The translations under genes were made by a program, and so were the position numbers. Positions 1-8,402 of a stretch of DNA of 64,000 nucleotides are shown piece by piece (positions within the stretch are counted from its first letter, which is position 1; each line of letters begins with the position of its first letter). The notes beneath the pieces were generated by a model. It was not told where the DNA came from and ran no database searches. It saw only the letters and a program-made list of their open reading frames with translations. Source of the stretch: Arthrobacter livingstonensis (GTDB lineage Bacteria > Actinomycetota > Actinomycetes > Actinomycetales > Micrococcaceae); the NCBI RefSeq assembly GCF_003219815.1, contig NZ_QJVD01000025.1:1-64000 (forward strand), given 5' to 3'.

Positions 1-1
1 C

Positions 2-67
2 GCCGTAATCGGACTCAAACTCGTCCCACACGCACCCCGAACCGGCGGCGGAACAGACACCCGGTAA
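2..67 (+). CDS. Possible C-terminal tail of a gene entering from the left
   Basis: Frame 2 is open from the window edge and ends in TAA at 65-67, giving a 21-residue tail that begins AVIGLKLVPHAP and ends in a Gly/Thr/Arg-rich stretch. A hydrophobic run followed by a polar tail would suit the end of a membrane protein, but 66 bases are too few to assign a family or to exclude chance. Confidence 0.3.
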   Translation, partial: AVIGLKLVPHAPRTGGGTDTR

Positions 68-131
68 CCCGGCGGCGGCCGTGTCACCGCTCCCCGCAGT
101 GTGCCGCTGTGGCTATGGTGTGCCACTGTGG

Positions 132-320
132 CTATGGGCCGTAGCGGCCCCTGCCACGGTCAATTTGTTGACGTGCATCCCTGATGGCCCGCGCAACGTC
201 CGGATTTTGAGCCTCGATATCATCCGCGCCCTTGTCAAAGCTTCGGAAGGAATGGAACAGTATTGGCAACAGACAAAGGATGCAAATACCCGCGATGATC
301 ACAATCGAGACAATGTCCAT
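132..320 (-). CDS. Small single-pass membrane protein
   Basis: This is a 62-residue protein with one strongly hydrophobic segment at about residues 4-24, followed by a charged cytoplasmic-type tail rich in Asp, Arg and Gln and ending in an Arg/Gly cluster. The ATG at 320 is preceded by a good ribosome site (GGGGGAAG, about 8 nt upstream), which argues for a real gene despite its size. I do not recognise a family. It could be a small regulatory or scaffold membrane peptide. Nothing in the neighbourhood indicates its role. Confidence 0.6.
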   Translation of the reverse strand: MDIVSIVIIAGICILCLLPILFHSFRSFDKGADDIEAQNPDVARAIRDARQQIDRGRGRYGP

Positions 321-571
321 TGCTTAGCTTCCCCCTTGTTTTGGAAGGAACCACAGGCAACGCGATGGCTAGATTCTGTGCGTCCTCCCTTCGAGACTAA
401 CCTGCCTGCCCCTGCCCCTGCGACGGATGCGGCATCGGCCACCCGGATTGGCGTTCCCCTGCCGGCGCCGCCTGGCCCGGGCGCCACCCCCGTCAAGAAT
501 ACGAACGACGTCGTTCGCCAGCCGCGCCTGCAGACCCCGCCACGTTTCGGGTGTGGCCGCAGTGGAAGCCG

Positions 572-1810
572 TCAGCCCCGCCGCGGCTGCCCTGGCTGTT
601 TGCCGATGAGCAGGGTCGCCAGGTATCGGTGGGGATTGCGGGTGCCGAACGCCGCGCGGAGAACCTGCCGCAGTGCCTCCGCCTCGGGCCCCGGTGCCAA
701 CAGCGCGGCCTGCGCCCGCGTCTGCATCAGCGTCTGTTCGCCCGCCTCGTGGCGCGCGGTGTGGTAATCCTCGAGGGTCTCAAGAGGCGCGGCGCCGCCC
801 AGGACCGCGGCCAGGCGGGAGGCGAGGTCGACGGCGTCGAGCATCCCCGTGTTCAACGAGGACCCTCCGGCAGAAAACACGTGGGCGGCGTCGCCGGCGA
901 GGAAGATCCGGCCAACCCTGTACCTTTCCGCCTGACGGCTGTTGACGAGCGTGGACCGCAGCCACCGTCCGCCGCTGATCGGCAGCCCGATGCCCAGCAC
1001 GCGCCTGATGCTGGACTCCATCTCCTCCAAAGAAATTTGCTCAGCCGGTTCCTGCCTGTCGAGCGGCTCCTGGGCGGCGATGATGTAAAGCTCCTTGGAT
1101 GCGCCGCGGTCCAGCGCCGACACCGGGGCGATCGTGAGGGAACCCGTCGCCGTGTGGTTGGCCTGGAACAACACCAGCCGCCGGCCGCCGGGAAGTTCGA
1201 CGGTGTTCCTGGTCCGGCGGACTGAGCCTGCCGGGATGGTGACGTGCCCGATCCGCACCAGCTGGCTGCCTGTGGTGCCCGGAAAGTCGATGCCGAGGTG
1301 GTGCCGCACGAAGCTGTGGGCGCCGTCGCACCCGGCCAGGAATCCGGCGTCGAGTGTGTAGCCGCCGGGGCCGGAAGCGACCTCCACGAGCACGCCTTCG
1401 CCGTCGTCGTGGAATCCGGTGACGGCGTGCCCGCGGCGGATGTCCACGCCCGAGGCGCGGGCACGTGCCTCGAGCAACTGCTCCAGCCGCCGTTGCGGTA
1501 TCGGCAGGATGCGCAGCGCGTTGGGCCGCAGCGGGTTCAGCCGCAGCGGCAGGGCTCCGAAGGAGTAGCGGGGCACGGGGATTGCGTGCAGGCCCTTCTG
1601 CCCGCGCAGCAGTCCGCGCTTCGCCAGGACTGTGGCGATTTCGCCCACCAGACCGTTTCCCTTCGGCATTGCGCTGGGCTCAACCGCCCGCTCGAGGACG
1701 ACCGGGGCAATGCCTGCGCCCGCCAGCTCACAGGCGAGCATCAACCCCACGGGCCCGGCCCCGACAATGACAACCTTCGCCCCGCTGCCCCGCGTCCCGG
1801 TCGCAGCCAT
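572..1810 (-). CDS. FAD-dependent monooxygenase (PHBH-fold)
   Basis: A 412-residue flavoprotein of the p-hydroxybenzoate hydroxylase fold, expected to hydroxylate an aromatic or polyketide-like substrate using NAD(P)H and O2. The N-terminal dinucleotide motif VGAGPVG has its glycines at residues 17, 19 and 22, with the ribose-binding Glu at 40. The DG fingerprint GCDGAHS lies near residue 160 and the second FAD motif FLAGDAAH near 305. The chain ends soon after the FAD domain, so the extended C-terminal domain of phenol hydroxylases is absent. Start is ATG at 1810. The next gene upstream on the same strand is a small ABM-type monooxygenase. The substrate cannot be read from sequence. Confidence 0.88.
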   Translation of the reverse strand: MAATGTRGSGAKVVIVGAGPVGLMLACELAGAGIAPVVLERAVEPSAMPKGNGLVGEIATVLAKRGLLRGQKGLHAIPVPRYSFGALPLRLNPLRPNALRILPIPQRRLEQLLEARARASGVDIRRGHAVTGFHDDGEGVLVEVASGPGGYTLDAGFLAGCDGAHSFVRHHLGIDFPGTTGSQLVRIGHVTIPAGSVRRTRNTVELPGGRRLVLFQANHTATGSLTIAPVSALDRGASKELYIIAAQEPLDRQEPAEQISLEEMESSIRRVLGIGLPISGGRWLRSTLVNSRQAERYRVGRIFLAGDAAHVFSAGGSSLNTGMLDAVDLASRLAAVLGGAAPLETLEDYHTARHEAGEQTLMQTRAQAALLAPGPEAEALRQVLRAAFGTRNPHRYLATLLIGKQPGQPRRG

Positions 1811-1912
1811 ATTTTGTCCCGCTTTCGTCCGCTAGGATACCCAGCTTGCCACCGGGCCCGGGACAGATCCAGTGCCACGCCAGGCTGTGCCGAATGACGG
1901 CGGGGGCAAGCG

Positions 1913-1968
1913 GCGGCGGATGTCCACGCCCGTGGTGCGGGCCTGAAGCAGCGCGGGCCTGAAGCAGC
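1913..1968 (-). pseudogene. Decayed fragment matching the neighbouring FAD monooxygenase
   Basis: Bases 1913-1932 are identical to 1433-1452 inside the monooxygenase, the codons around its GVDIRR sequence. The adjacent bases 1937-1968 carry a perfect 16-bp direct duplication (1937-1952 and 1953-1968). Read on the minus strand the piece gives an LLQART-GVDIRR phrase like LLEARARASGVDIRR in the intact gene. No open frame continues on either side. I infer a local duplication remnant or the scar of a lost paralogue. Confidence 0.45.
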
Positions 1969-1992
1969 GCTGAGGCCATCGAACACGTCGCC

Positions 1993-2295
1993 TCAGCCGT
2001 GGAGCGGCGATCCCACCACCGTGAACCGGAAACCGCCAAACTCGCCCGACAACAGCGGCCGGACAGCGGCGATGGATTCCTGAACCTCGGACAGCGCGAG
2101 GGAGGCCTGATGAGACTGCTCGTCTTTCCACAGTTCGACGACGAACACGGTGTCCGGGTGGTCGTCGGCAACCCCGACCTCGTAGACGAGGCAGCCGATT
2201 TCACCCAGCATGTTGCTGCGCCGAGTGAGGTGGGTGACCAGCTCGTCCCGCTTGCCGGGGAGGGTTCCAAGGGTTCCAGCATTGGCGAAGGTCAT
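1993..2295 (-). CDS. Antibiotic biosynthesis monooxygenase (ABM) domain protein
   Basis: A 100-residue protein matching the ABM/YgiN-type ferredoxin-like fold: an N-terminal strand, a helix with GKRDELVTHL, a central GCLVYEV strand, then VFVVELWKDEQSHQAS, which contains the characteristic E-x-W-x-D-x-x-A/S-x-x-x-H-type region. Such proteins are small dimeric quinol or heme-type oxygenases, or partners of flavin monooxygenases. The ATG at 2295 is preceded by TATGCT at 2302-2307 with a 6-nt gap and no ribosome site, which suggests a leaderless transcript. It lies upstream of the FAD monooxygenase, so a shared redox role is possible but unproven. Confidence 0.85.
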   Translation of the reverse strand: MTFANAGTLGTLPGKRDELVTHLTRRSNMLGEIGCLVYEVGVADDHPDTVFVVELWKDEQSHQASLALSEVQESIAAVRPLLSGEFGGFRFTVVGSPLHG

Positions 2296-2353
2296 GGTGC
2301 CAGCATAGTTTCAGCCGTCAAGCCCGGGTCACGCCGATTGCGTCCAGCCACGG

Positions 2354-2689
2354 TCAGCGGCCCGTTAATGCCAGCGCAGCTTCCACCAGTGACGGCCAAA
2401 GCTCCGCCGCCGCCAGCGGCACCACCACCCAGTCCTTGAACGGCCGGTTCATCCCGGAAGGGTCAAAGAGCGCAGCGCCCGGAAGCGCGAGAGCAGCGGC
2501 ATGGCCAGCGGAGTCCCGTCCCAGTTTGAAGGCGACGGCGTCGCCGTACAGGGCGCCGATTGCCTTGCCGGCCACCATGAGGGACGTGGAGCCAAACATT
2601 TTCCCGACCGTGACGCCCGCATTTGCAACGTCTGCGGCAAGATCACCGAAGGCGGCGACAGCGGCCGGCGACGGAACGAGCTTCTCCAT
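2354..2689 (-). CDS. TfoX N-terminal domain family protein
   Basis: A 111-residue single-domain protein with the TfoX/Sxy N-terminal signature: GVTVGKMFGSTSLMVAGK followed by GALYGDAVAFKLG. Family members outside the gamma-proteobacteria are single-domain and of unknown function, so a competence role should not be inferred. The ATG at 2689 has a weak -10-like CATGAT 6 nt upstream. It lies just beyond the 3' end of the copper nitrite reductase gene, in the same orientation. Confidence 0.8.
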   Translation of the reverse strand: MEKLVPSPAAVAAFGDLAADVANAGVTVGKMFGSTSLMVAGKAIGALYGDAVAFKLGRDSAGHAAALALPGAALFDPSGMNRPFKDWVVVPLAAAELWPSLVEAALALTGR

Positions 2690-2710
2690 GCCTGAATCAT
2701 GCCCGACAAG

Positions 2711-2735
2711 GCGCCCACCAGTCGAGAGGTGGCGC
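2711..2735 (-). terminator. Stem-loop downstream of the NirK-type gene
   Basis: GCGCCCACC (2711-2719) pairs with GGTGGCGC (2728-2735) with one bulged base and an 8-nt loop. It starts 60 bases beyond the stop codon of the NirK-type gene. There is no U-tract, so it is only a candidate terminator or 3' stabiliser. Confidence 0.35.
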
Positions 2736-2794
2736 GTTGGCAGGGGTTTCGATGCCCGACCACGGGCGCGGCGCGGAGCGCACCCGGGACCGAT

Positions 2795-5494
2795 TCAGCC
2801 GGCCACCTTGAACACCCCGTGCGCGCCGCGTTCGGCGTCCACCATGTAATGCGAGACGAACGGGTAGTTGCCGGCCTGCGGGAACGCCAGCTCCACGAAG
2901 CCGCCCTGGGCCGGGGCCAGCGCAAGGGCCTGCGATCCGGCGGCCGGGTCGGAGCCGTCCAGCAGGTAGCGGCCCTCGCTCCACACCGTGCTGAACTGGC
3001 CGCCCACCACGTGGAAGGCCGTCGCCCGGTTGGGCCCGGCGTCGAGCACCCAGACGCGCACCTTCTCGCCAACCTTGGCCGTCAGCGGGCGGAAGTCGTA
3101 CTGGTTGGCGTAGCCGTTGAACACCACGGCGTCCGGCTTGTCCGCCTGGATCTTGGCCAAGTCCGCGACGCCGCCCTGCGGACCCAGGTACAGCTCGGAC
3201 TGGATGAGCACATACTCCTTGTCCACCTTTGGCAGCTTCGGCGGGTCGATGATCACCGCGCCAAACATGCCATTCGCGATGTGCTGGCTCATGGGCATGG
3301 TGCTGCAGTGGTACATCCAGATCCCCGCGCGCGTGGCTGTGAACGTGTAGGTCAGCCGCTCACCCGGGTTGATGGTGCGCATGGGCACATCAGGTGCCAG
3401 CGCGCCGGCGTGGAAGTCGATCGAGTGGCCCATCGTGGCGTCGTTGATGAGGGTGACCTTGAACGTGTCGCCAATTTTCCCCCGCAGCGTGGGCCCCGGC
3501 GCCGAGCCGTTGTATGTCCACAGCGTTTGCTTCACGCCGGCGGCCACCTCCGTCAGCTGGTCGGTCACCTTCATGGTGACGTTGTGCACGGTCCCGGTAG
3601 GCAGCGGCGGGATCACCGCGTTGTGCGCGGTGAAGCCGGCGGCAGGCTCCTTCATGAAGTCCAGTTGCGACGCGGCGCTTGGACCGGCGGTGGCCATCCC
3701 GTGGTCCATGCCCGCCATGTCACTGGCCGTTGGCGCCGCCCCGGTGGCGACGATGCTGAACACCATGCCCTGTTGCCGGTGCCCCACAATGCTGCACCAG
3801 CCGTCCATGGGGGCGCCGATCACGCCGACGTCCACGGTGGCCTGCTCCCCCGGATACAGCCTCCCGGATTCCGCACCGCCGGCCGTGACGAGGTCGTGCA
3901 CCATGCTGTCCACGTTCGTGACATGGATGACCAGCCGGTTGCCCACCGGCACGTCCACCTTGTCCGGGTGGAAGCGCATGTTCTTCATCGTCATTTCCAC
4001 CGTGGTGGTCTTCCCGGTGGCCGTGACGGCAGTTTGGTCCCCGGCCCGGGTGAGTCCCGGCAGGGCTGTCGGGTCCGCCACGATCCCCGCCACCATCACC
4101 AGTACGACGACGGCCAGTCCGGCTGCCGCCATCCCCCACCTTCGGCCCGGGGCCGGGTTGTAGGCGGTCGCGGTGCCTGCCGGCGCCGCCGCCGGGGAAG
4201 CCGCAGCGGAAGCTGCGGCAGGGGCACCGGGCCGGGCACCCGGCGTCGAACTTTCGGGACGTTTTTGCAGCAGGGCCATGCCCAGCAGCGGCAGGAACCA
4301 GGCCAGCCCGGCCAGGACCAGAAAAGTGGTGCCCACCCGGACCAGGCTGGGCACGGGCAGCAGTGACGCCAGGAGTGCGCTGTTGGTCAGGACCACGCGG
4401 AACACGGCGGCCCTGTCCAGGATGGCGGTGCGATGCTTGACCATCGCAGGGCCGCCGCCCAAAACCACCGGCAGCAGGTAGCTCAGCGCGGCGCCCAGTA
4501 CCTGTGCCGCGAACCCTGCCGCCAGCACGGGCGCCACGGACTCGATGCCGTGATGCAGCCCGTTCCAAGAGCCGGAGGTCGCCGTCAGCCCCACCAGCCA
4601 CACGAGCGACGCGGCCAGCCACACCAGCGCGGCAATGGCGGAAAGCGGCGCAAAGGTCACCGGCGGCTTGCCGCGCACCGCCTTCGCCAGCGGAATGCAC
4701 ACGTAAACCACGCCGCCCAGATACACGAGCAGGCCCACTGTGCACAGGAACATGACGCCGGCAGCGGCCCCCGCGGTGGTCAGGAGCACCCCGGCCAGCA
4801 GCGCAAAAACGCCGTGCCGGGCGACGGAATCGGCGCCGTCGGCCACACGGGTGCGCAGCATGGTGGGCAGCAGCGTCATCAACGTGCCCAGGACGGTCAG
4901 GCCAACAAAGCCCAGCACGTTGACCGCCAGGTGGACCAGCAACAGCCGCGCGTGCGCCTCGCCGCCCACATTGGCGGCGAGCGCGGCGCCCACCCCGGCG
5001 CCGACGGGCAGCAGCAGGCACGCGGCAACGTAGTACCAGACGGTGGCGCCAAAGCGGGAGGGCAGGGCCTTGCGCGCGCGCAGCCCCAGCACCACGGCAT
5101 GGGCCGCCACCACGGCACCAACCAGGATGCTGCCCAGCAGTGTCAGCAGCCAAATGTTCGCCACCATGGACACGACCACGGCCAGCACCGCCACATTAAG
5201 CAGCACCAGCCGGACCGCCATGCCGCGCTGGCTGGGGGTGGGACCGCGCAGCAGTGCCTGGGCAAAGTGCCAGCTCCACACCAGGATCGAGTTGGTCACG
5301 GCGCCCAGGAACAGCAGGTGCACCATGAGCCAGCCCGAAGCCGGCACGTTGCGGTGGATGAGGACCACCACCACCAGCGCCACGAGCCAGAAGACTGCGG
5401 GGGCGTTGGCGCGCAGGTGCCAGCCGGCCCGGTTCATGCCGGCGGGACCCTGCGGGGCACCCGGTTTCCCGGGCGGGGCCAGATTGATGTTCAC
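2795..5494 (-). CDS. nirK: Membrane-anchored copper nitrite reductase (NirK-type) with extra cupredoxin domain
   Basis: An 899-residue protein predicted to reduce nitrite to nitric oxide outside the membrane. Residues about 20-465 form a polytopic membrane domain with roughly ten or more hydrophobic helices. A separate cupredoxin domain follows (about 495-585) with type-1 copper ligands in MVHDLV and GWCSIVGHRQQGM. The C-terminal half (about 640-899) is the two-domain nitrite reductase core: GHSIDFHAGA (type-1 and type-2 His), MYHCSTMPMSQHIANGM (Cys/His/Met), AFHVVGGQF, and FVSHYMVDAERGA, which carries the type-2 His. The GTG at 5494 overlaps the upstream stop codon by 4 bp (GTGA), so translation is probably coupled; the longer in-frame ATG further upstream lies inside the NnrS-like gene. 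Ordinary NirK is about 350-380 residues, so the membrane and extra cupredoxin domains are additions, plausibly an electron route from quinol to the catalytic site. Confidence 0.88.
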   Translation of the reverse strand: MNINLAPPGKPGAPQGPAGMNRAGWHLRANAPAVFWLVALVVVVLIHRNVPASGWLMVHLLFLGAVTNSILVWSWHFAQALLRGPTPSQRGMAVRLVLLNVAVLAVVVSMVANIWLLTLLGSILVGAVVAAHAVVLGLRARKALPSRFGATVWYYVAACLLLPVGAGVGAALAANVGGEAHARLLLVHLAVNVLGFVGLTVLGTLMTLLPTMLRTRVADGADSVARHGVFALLAGVLLTTAGAAAGVMFLCTVGLLVYLGGVVYVCIPLAKAVRGKPPVTFAPLSAIAALVWLAASLVWLVGLTATSGSWNGLHHGIESVAPVLAAGFAAQVLGAALSYLLPVVLGGGPAMVKHRTAILDRAAVFRVVLTNSALLASLLPVPSLVRVGTTFLVLAGLAWFLPLLGMALLQKRPESSTPGARPGAPAAASAAASPAAAPAGTATAYNPAPGRRWGMAAAGLAVVVLVMVAGIVADPTALPGLTRAGDQTAVTATGKTTTVEMTMKNMRFHPDKVDVPVGNRLVIHVTNVDSMVHDLVTAGGAESGRLYPGEQATVDVGVIGAPMDGWCSIVGHRQQGMVFSIVATGAAPTASDMAGMDHGMATAGPSAASQLDFMKEPAAGFTAHNAVIPPLPTGTVHNVTMKVTDQLTEVAAGVKQTLWTYNGSAPGPTLRGKIGDTFKVTLINDATMGHSIDFHAGALAPDVPMRTINPGERLTYTFTATRAGIWMYHCSTMPMSQHIANGMFGAVIIDPPKLPKVDKEYVLIQSELYLGPQGGVADLAKIQADKPDAVVFNGYANQYDFRPLTAKVGEKVRVWVLDAGPNRATAFHVVGGQFSTVWSEGRYLLDGSDPAAGSQALALAPAQGGFVELAFPQAGNYPFVSHYMVDAERGAHGVFKVAG

Positions 5495-6663
5495 GCAACA
5501 GCCTTCGGTGGATGGGTGGCCTGCCAGAACGCCATGACGGCAAAAAGCAGGATGGCGATGACATTTAGCACGCCGCCGGTGACCCACGCGCCGTGGAGGC
5601 CGCCGGCGTCGCCCAGTCCCAGTCTGATGAGCAGCGAAAGGTGCAGCAGCACGGCCGGCACCCAGAACAGTTCGGTGTACGGCAGCGGCTTGCGCAGCAC
5701 GGCGGGCAGGATCACGGGGGCGTGGGCCATGATCATCGAGATGGTGAAGCCAAGGAACACGGCGTGGAGGACGACGTCGTACGAGGCGCCGGTCAGTGTC
5801 GTGTCATGCAGGGCCAGCACGACGCCGGCAATCGCCAACCAGCCGTATCCCGCCAGCAGGCACGCGGCAATGTAGCGCGGCAGGCCCTGGCCGCGGATGG
5901 TCTTGCGCGCCGCGTCGTAACCGGCCAGCCAGGCAACCATGGCCAGCAGCGACAGCCCAAAGAGCGGATAGCCGGCGGCGGGCCACAACAGCGTGGCCAC
6001 AGTGGCCATGGTCATGGCGAAGGCCAGCGACGTCAGGAGGGGCTCGGCGCGCGGGCTGGCGATGCCGATCCTGGCCAGTTCCAGCCGTTCCCCGGCAATG
6101 GTCAGGACCACAAAGCTGATCAGGAACGGCAGCAGGACCGCGATGCTGGGCACGCGCAGCCACAGCGCCGCAGCCCCGACTGCCGCCACGCCGCCGAGGA
6201 CCTGGATCAGCACCACGTTGTCCCGCTGGCGCCGCCACAGCGGGATGTACACCAGGACCATGGCGATGGTGCCCGCCAGCAGCACCAGCTTGCCCACGAG
6301 CAGGGGCAGCGGGGAAATCATCAGCAGCCCTGCAATGCCGAGCAGCGCCGGCGACAGGTAACCGGCCGCCTTTCCCAGTGCCACGGAGCGTTCCAGCGCA
6401 ATCACCGTGCCCACAAAACTCAAGACGAGCAGCATGCCGTGGATCTCCGGGAACCGCTCGAGCTTGACGGGCGCGTCGGCACCGAGCAGCTGCAGCCCGG
6501 CGTTCAGGCCCACCAGCAATGCCGCGCCGGCCGGCAGCAGGAACAGCATGCGGAAGCCGGGCCTGCGCAAAAATGCCTTGGTGCGCCGGGACCTCGCGGA
6601 CTTGGACGGGCCATTTTTGGATGGTCGAACCCCGGAGGGGCCGCTCTTGGTCGCGGCGCTCAC
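5491..6663 (-). CDS. NnrS-like polytopic membrane protein
   Basis: A 390-residue integral membrane protein with about eleven or twelve hydrophobic segments after a basic 30-residue N-terminus. Histidines recur in membrane contexts, for example in EIHGMLL, VVLHAVFLGF and MIMAHAPV. The last two resemble the heme/copper-binding helices of NnrS, a protein family tied to nitric oxide stress and denitrification. Assignment rests on this pattern and on the position between the regulator and the NirK-type gene. Its GTG start overlaps the regulator stop codon by 4 bp and its stop overlaps the NirK start by 4 bp, so the three genes form one transcription and translation unit. An electron-transfer or NO-protection role is inference. 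Confidence 0.65.
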   Translation of the reverse strand: MSAATKSGPSGVRPSKNGPSKSARSRRTKAFLRRPGFRMLFLLPAGAALLVGLNAGLQLLGADAPVKLERFPEIHGMLLVLSFVGTVIALERSVALGKAAGYLSPALLGIAGLLMISPLPLLVGKLVLLAGTIAMVLVYIPLWRRQRDNVVLIQVLGGVAAVGAAALWLRVPSIAVLLPFLISFVVLTIAGERLELARIGIASPRAEPLLTSLAFAMTMATVATLLWPAAGYPLFGLSLLAMVAWLAGYDAARKTIRGQGLPRYIAACLLAGYGWLAIAGVVLALHDTTLTGASYDVVLHAVFLGFTISMIMAHAPVILPAVLRKPLPYTELFWVPAVLLHLSLLIRLGLGDAGGLHGAWVTGGVLNVIAILLFAVMAFWQATHPPKAVA

Positions 6664-7484
6664 GTGGCCGCAGCCGACGGCAGGTGCAGCGTGCAGATGC
6701 CGGGCGCGGCGAAGGGAACCAGCTCCACGCCGTCCTCCCGGACGCCGCTGCCTTCCAGCAAGCCTTTGACCAGTCCCAGGTGCACGGCACAGACCACAGA
6801 GGTGTTTTCCCGGGCCGCCGCCAGAATCGGACAGGTGGTCAGCGAGAAGTCGGTGGCGTCGGCGTTGCCCTGGATGCCAAAACCGGCGTCGCGCAGCGAA
6901 GCGGCCACATTGCGACGGGTCCTGAGCTGGGCGGCCGCGCCTGGCACGGCAGGCGCGGAAATTGCCCCGCCCGTGCGCGCCAGATGTGGTCGGCGGTCAC
7001 TGGCACCCGCGCCGGCACCGCCAATCGTGGCGCCGTCCGAGTCGGCACCGCCAACCGTAGCGCCGTCCGAGTCCGTCCGCGAGCCTCCGTCTGCACCCGC
7101 CAGGACGTGCGCCCACTGGCGCCCGGCCTGGTCGCCAGCTGCAGCGGGGTCGGCGCTGGTCGACGCAATGTGACGGGCCAGCGCGGCGGCCAGGGCGGCG
7201 TAGCCTGCCGGGGGATCCGGCACGGCCGGGGCGTAAAGGGAGGCGGGGCGGCCGCGGCCAGAACGGGACGCCGTCGTTCTTGTGGCAAGGCCTGAAGCTG
7301 CCAGGGCGTCCAGGTGCTCGCGAACCGTGTTCGCGTGCTGGCCGGTTTCGGCGGCCAAGGCGTCCACGGTGAGCGGGTCGGCGGCGGCACGCAAACGCTC
7401 AAGGACCGCTGCGCGCGCCTTGGAGATTGGGGCGACGGGCTCCGTACCGCCCGGCCTGGGCCCGCGCAGCGGTGGTCCCGACAT
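6660..7484 (-). CDS. HTH regulator with C-terminal cysteine cluster (SufR/ArsR-like)
   Basis: About 274 residues. The N-terminal winged helix (ARAAVLERL to GRGRPASLY) resembles ArsR/SufR/DeoR-type regulators. The middle is a low-complexity linker with repeated SDGAT-GGA units. The C-terminus holds TTCPIL, VVCAVHLG and GICTLHL: three cysteines spaced like the Fe-S ligands of SufR-type regulators, which suggests a metal or iron-sulfur sensor, possibly of NO or redox state. ATG at 7484 is preferred because GTGGAA sits about 9 nt upstream; an in-frame GTG at 7496 has no ribosome site. It heads the NirK operon and faces a divergent DUF2249 gene across a palindrome that could be its operator. Confidence 0.75.
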   Translation of the reverse strand: MSGPPLRGPRPGGTEPVAPISKARAAVLERLRAAADPLTVDALAAETGQHANTVREHLDALAASGLATRTTASRSGRGRPASLYAPAVPDPPAGYAALAAALARHIASTSADPAAAGDQAGRQWAHVLAGADGGSRTDSDGATVGGADSDGATIGGAGAGASDRRPHLARTGGAISAPAVPGAAAQLRTRRNVAASLRDAGFGIQGNADATDFSLTTCPILAAARENTSVVCAVHLGLVKGLLEGSGVREDGVELVPFAAPGICTLHLPSAAAT

Positions 7485-7500
7485 ATTATTTTCCACGGAA

Positions 7501-7517
7501 TATATTGTAGTAATATA
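7501..7517. promoter_or_regulatory. Perfect AT-rich inverted repeat between divergent genes
   Basis: TATATT-GTAGT-AATATA is a perfect 6+5+6 inverted repeat in the 77-bp gap between the HTH regulator and the DUF2249 gene. Such an AT-rich palindrome is striking in this GC-rich genome. It lies where a dimeric repressor would cover both promoters, so I infer an operator for the adjacent HTH regulator. It does not match the FNR/DNR TTGAT-ATCAA consensus. Confidence 0.6.
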
Positions 7518-7561
7518 AACTCACAATCTCCATTCGAACCACGAAGAAAAGGAAATTTGCC

Positions 7562-8314
7562 GTGAACAATCTGGTCCTCGCCTCCTCCTCCGCCGAGGCT
7601 TTGGCACTCGAAGATGCCAAAACCCGCTTGGCCGAAGCGGGCGGAACACTGGGAACACTGGCTAAAAACCTGGTCTCCGCCGCGGCGGGCGCCGCCGGTG
7701 AGCTGGCCGGCGAGGATCAAGCGAAACTGGTGGACTTTGCCGAACGGGAGCTGCTGCCACTGGCCGCCGCACTTGCCCGGGAACTCTCCGGCGCCACTGG
7801 CCAGGACACCCTGGTGGCACAACTGGCTGCCGGCCACCAAGCCCGCCTGGCCGAGGCCGTCAAAAATCTCCAAGAACAGGACGTGCCGGCGAAAATCGTG
7901 TACGCCGGGGGCCGCCTGGAGGAAGCCGCTGTCGCATTTCTGGACCACGCCACCTCGCTGATTGTGCCGGCACTGGCGCGGAATCCGTCACTCACGCTGG
8001 CCGGCATCCTGCCGGAGCGGGCAGTTGCCCCGGAGTCCGCCCCCACACCCGCCACGGGTGGCTGTGCCTGCGGCGGTCATGATGAGCCCGGCCTGTCCGA
8101 GCTGGACACGCGCGTCATCCCGCACGCCATCCGCCACGCCACCATCTTTGGCGCGCTCGAGGGCCTCGACGCGGGCCGCGGCATCCTGCTGGTGGCCAAC
8201 CACAACCCGCTGCCGCTGCTCGCCCAGCTGGAACAGCGCTCCGCCGGCAAGTTCGCCGTCGACTACGTGGAAAACGGCCCGGACACCTGGAAACTGAGCA
8301 TGGTCCGCAACTAA
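7562..8314 (+). CDS. DUF2249 domain protein, linked to the nitrite reductase module
   Basis: A 250-residue protein. Residues about 1-140 are helical and Ala-rich and may form a hemerythrin-like bundle (inference). A short linker carries GGCACGGH, a possible metal-binding cluster. Residues about 180-250 are a DUF2249 domain: LDTRVIPHAIRH, then GILLVANHNPLPLL, then the closing YVENGPDTWKLSMVR. DUF2249 proteins occur with denitrification and NO-related genes, which fits the divergent NirK operon. The start is GTG at 7562 with AAGGAAA upstream. The gene ends at a strong hairpin shared with the convergent DUF3151 gene. Confidence 0.8.
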   Translation: MNNLVLASSSAEALALEDAKTRLAEAGGTLGTLAKNLVSAAAGAAGELAGEDQAKLVDFAERELLPLAAALARELSGATGQDTLVAQLAAGHQARLAEAVKNLQEQDVPAKIVYAGGRLEEAAVAFLDHATSLIVPALARNPSLTLAGILPERAVAPESAPTPATGGCACGGHDEPGLSELDTRVIPHAIRHATIFGALEGLDAGRGILLVANHNPLPLLAQLEQRSAGKFAVDYVENGPDTWKLSMVRN

Positions 8315-8402
8315 GCCCCACCGGCACCCTAACCTCGTACCTCGCCCAGGGAACCCTGCCGGCGTGGGCCCAACGCTGAAGCGGACCCACCACGTCCAAA
8401 CG

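Noticed and set aside
2699-4366. Long plus-strand open frame of 555 codons opposite the nitrite reductase gene
   Set aside because: It is the high-GC shadow of the minus-strand gene: Arg/His/Gly-rich, no domain, no ribosome site.
4433-5875. Plus-strand frame of 480 codons opposite the same gene
   Set aside because: Composition is dominated by Gln, His and Arg from complementary codons; the minus strand carries a clear conserved protein.
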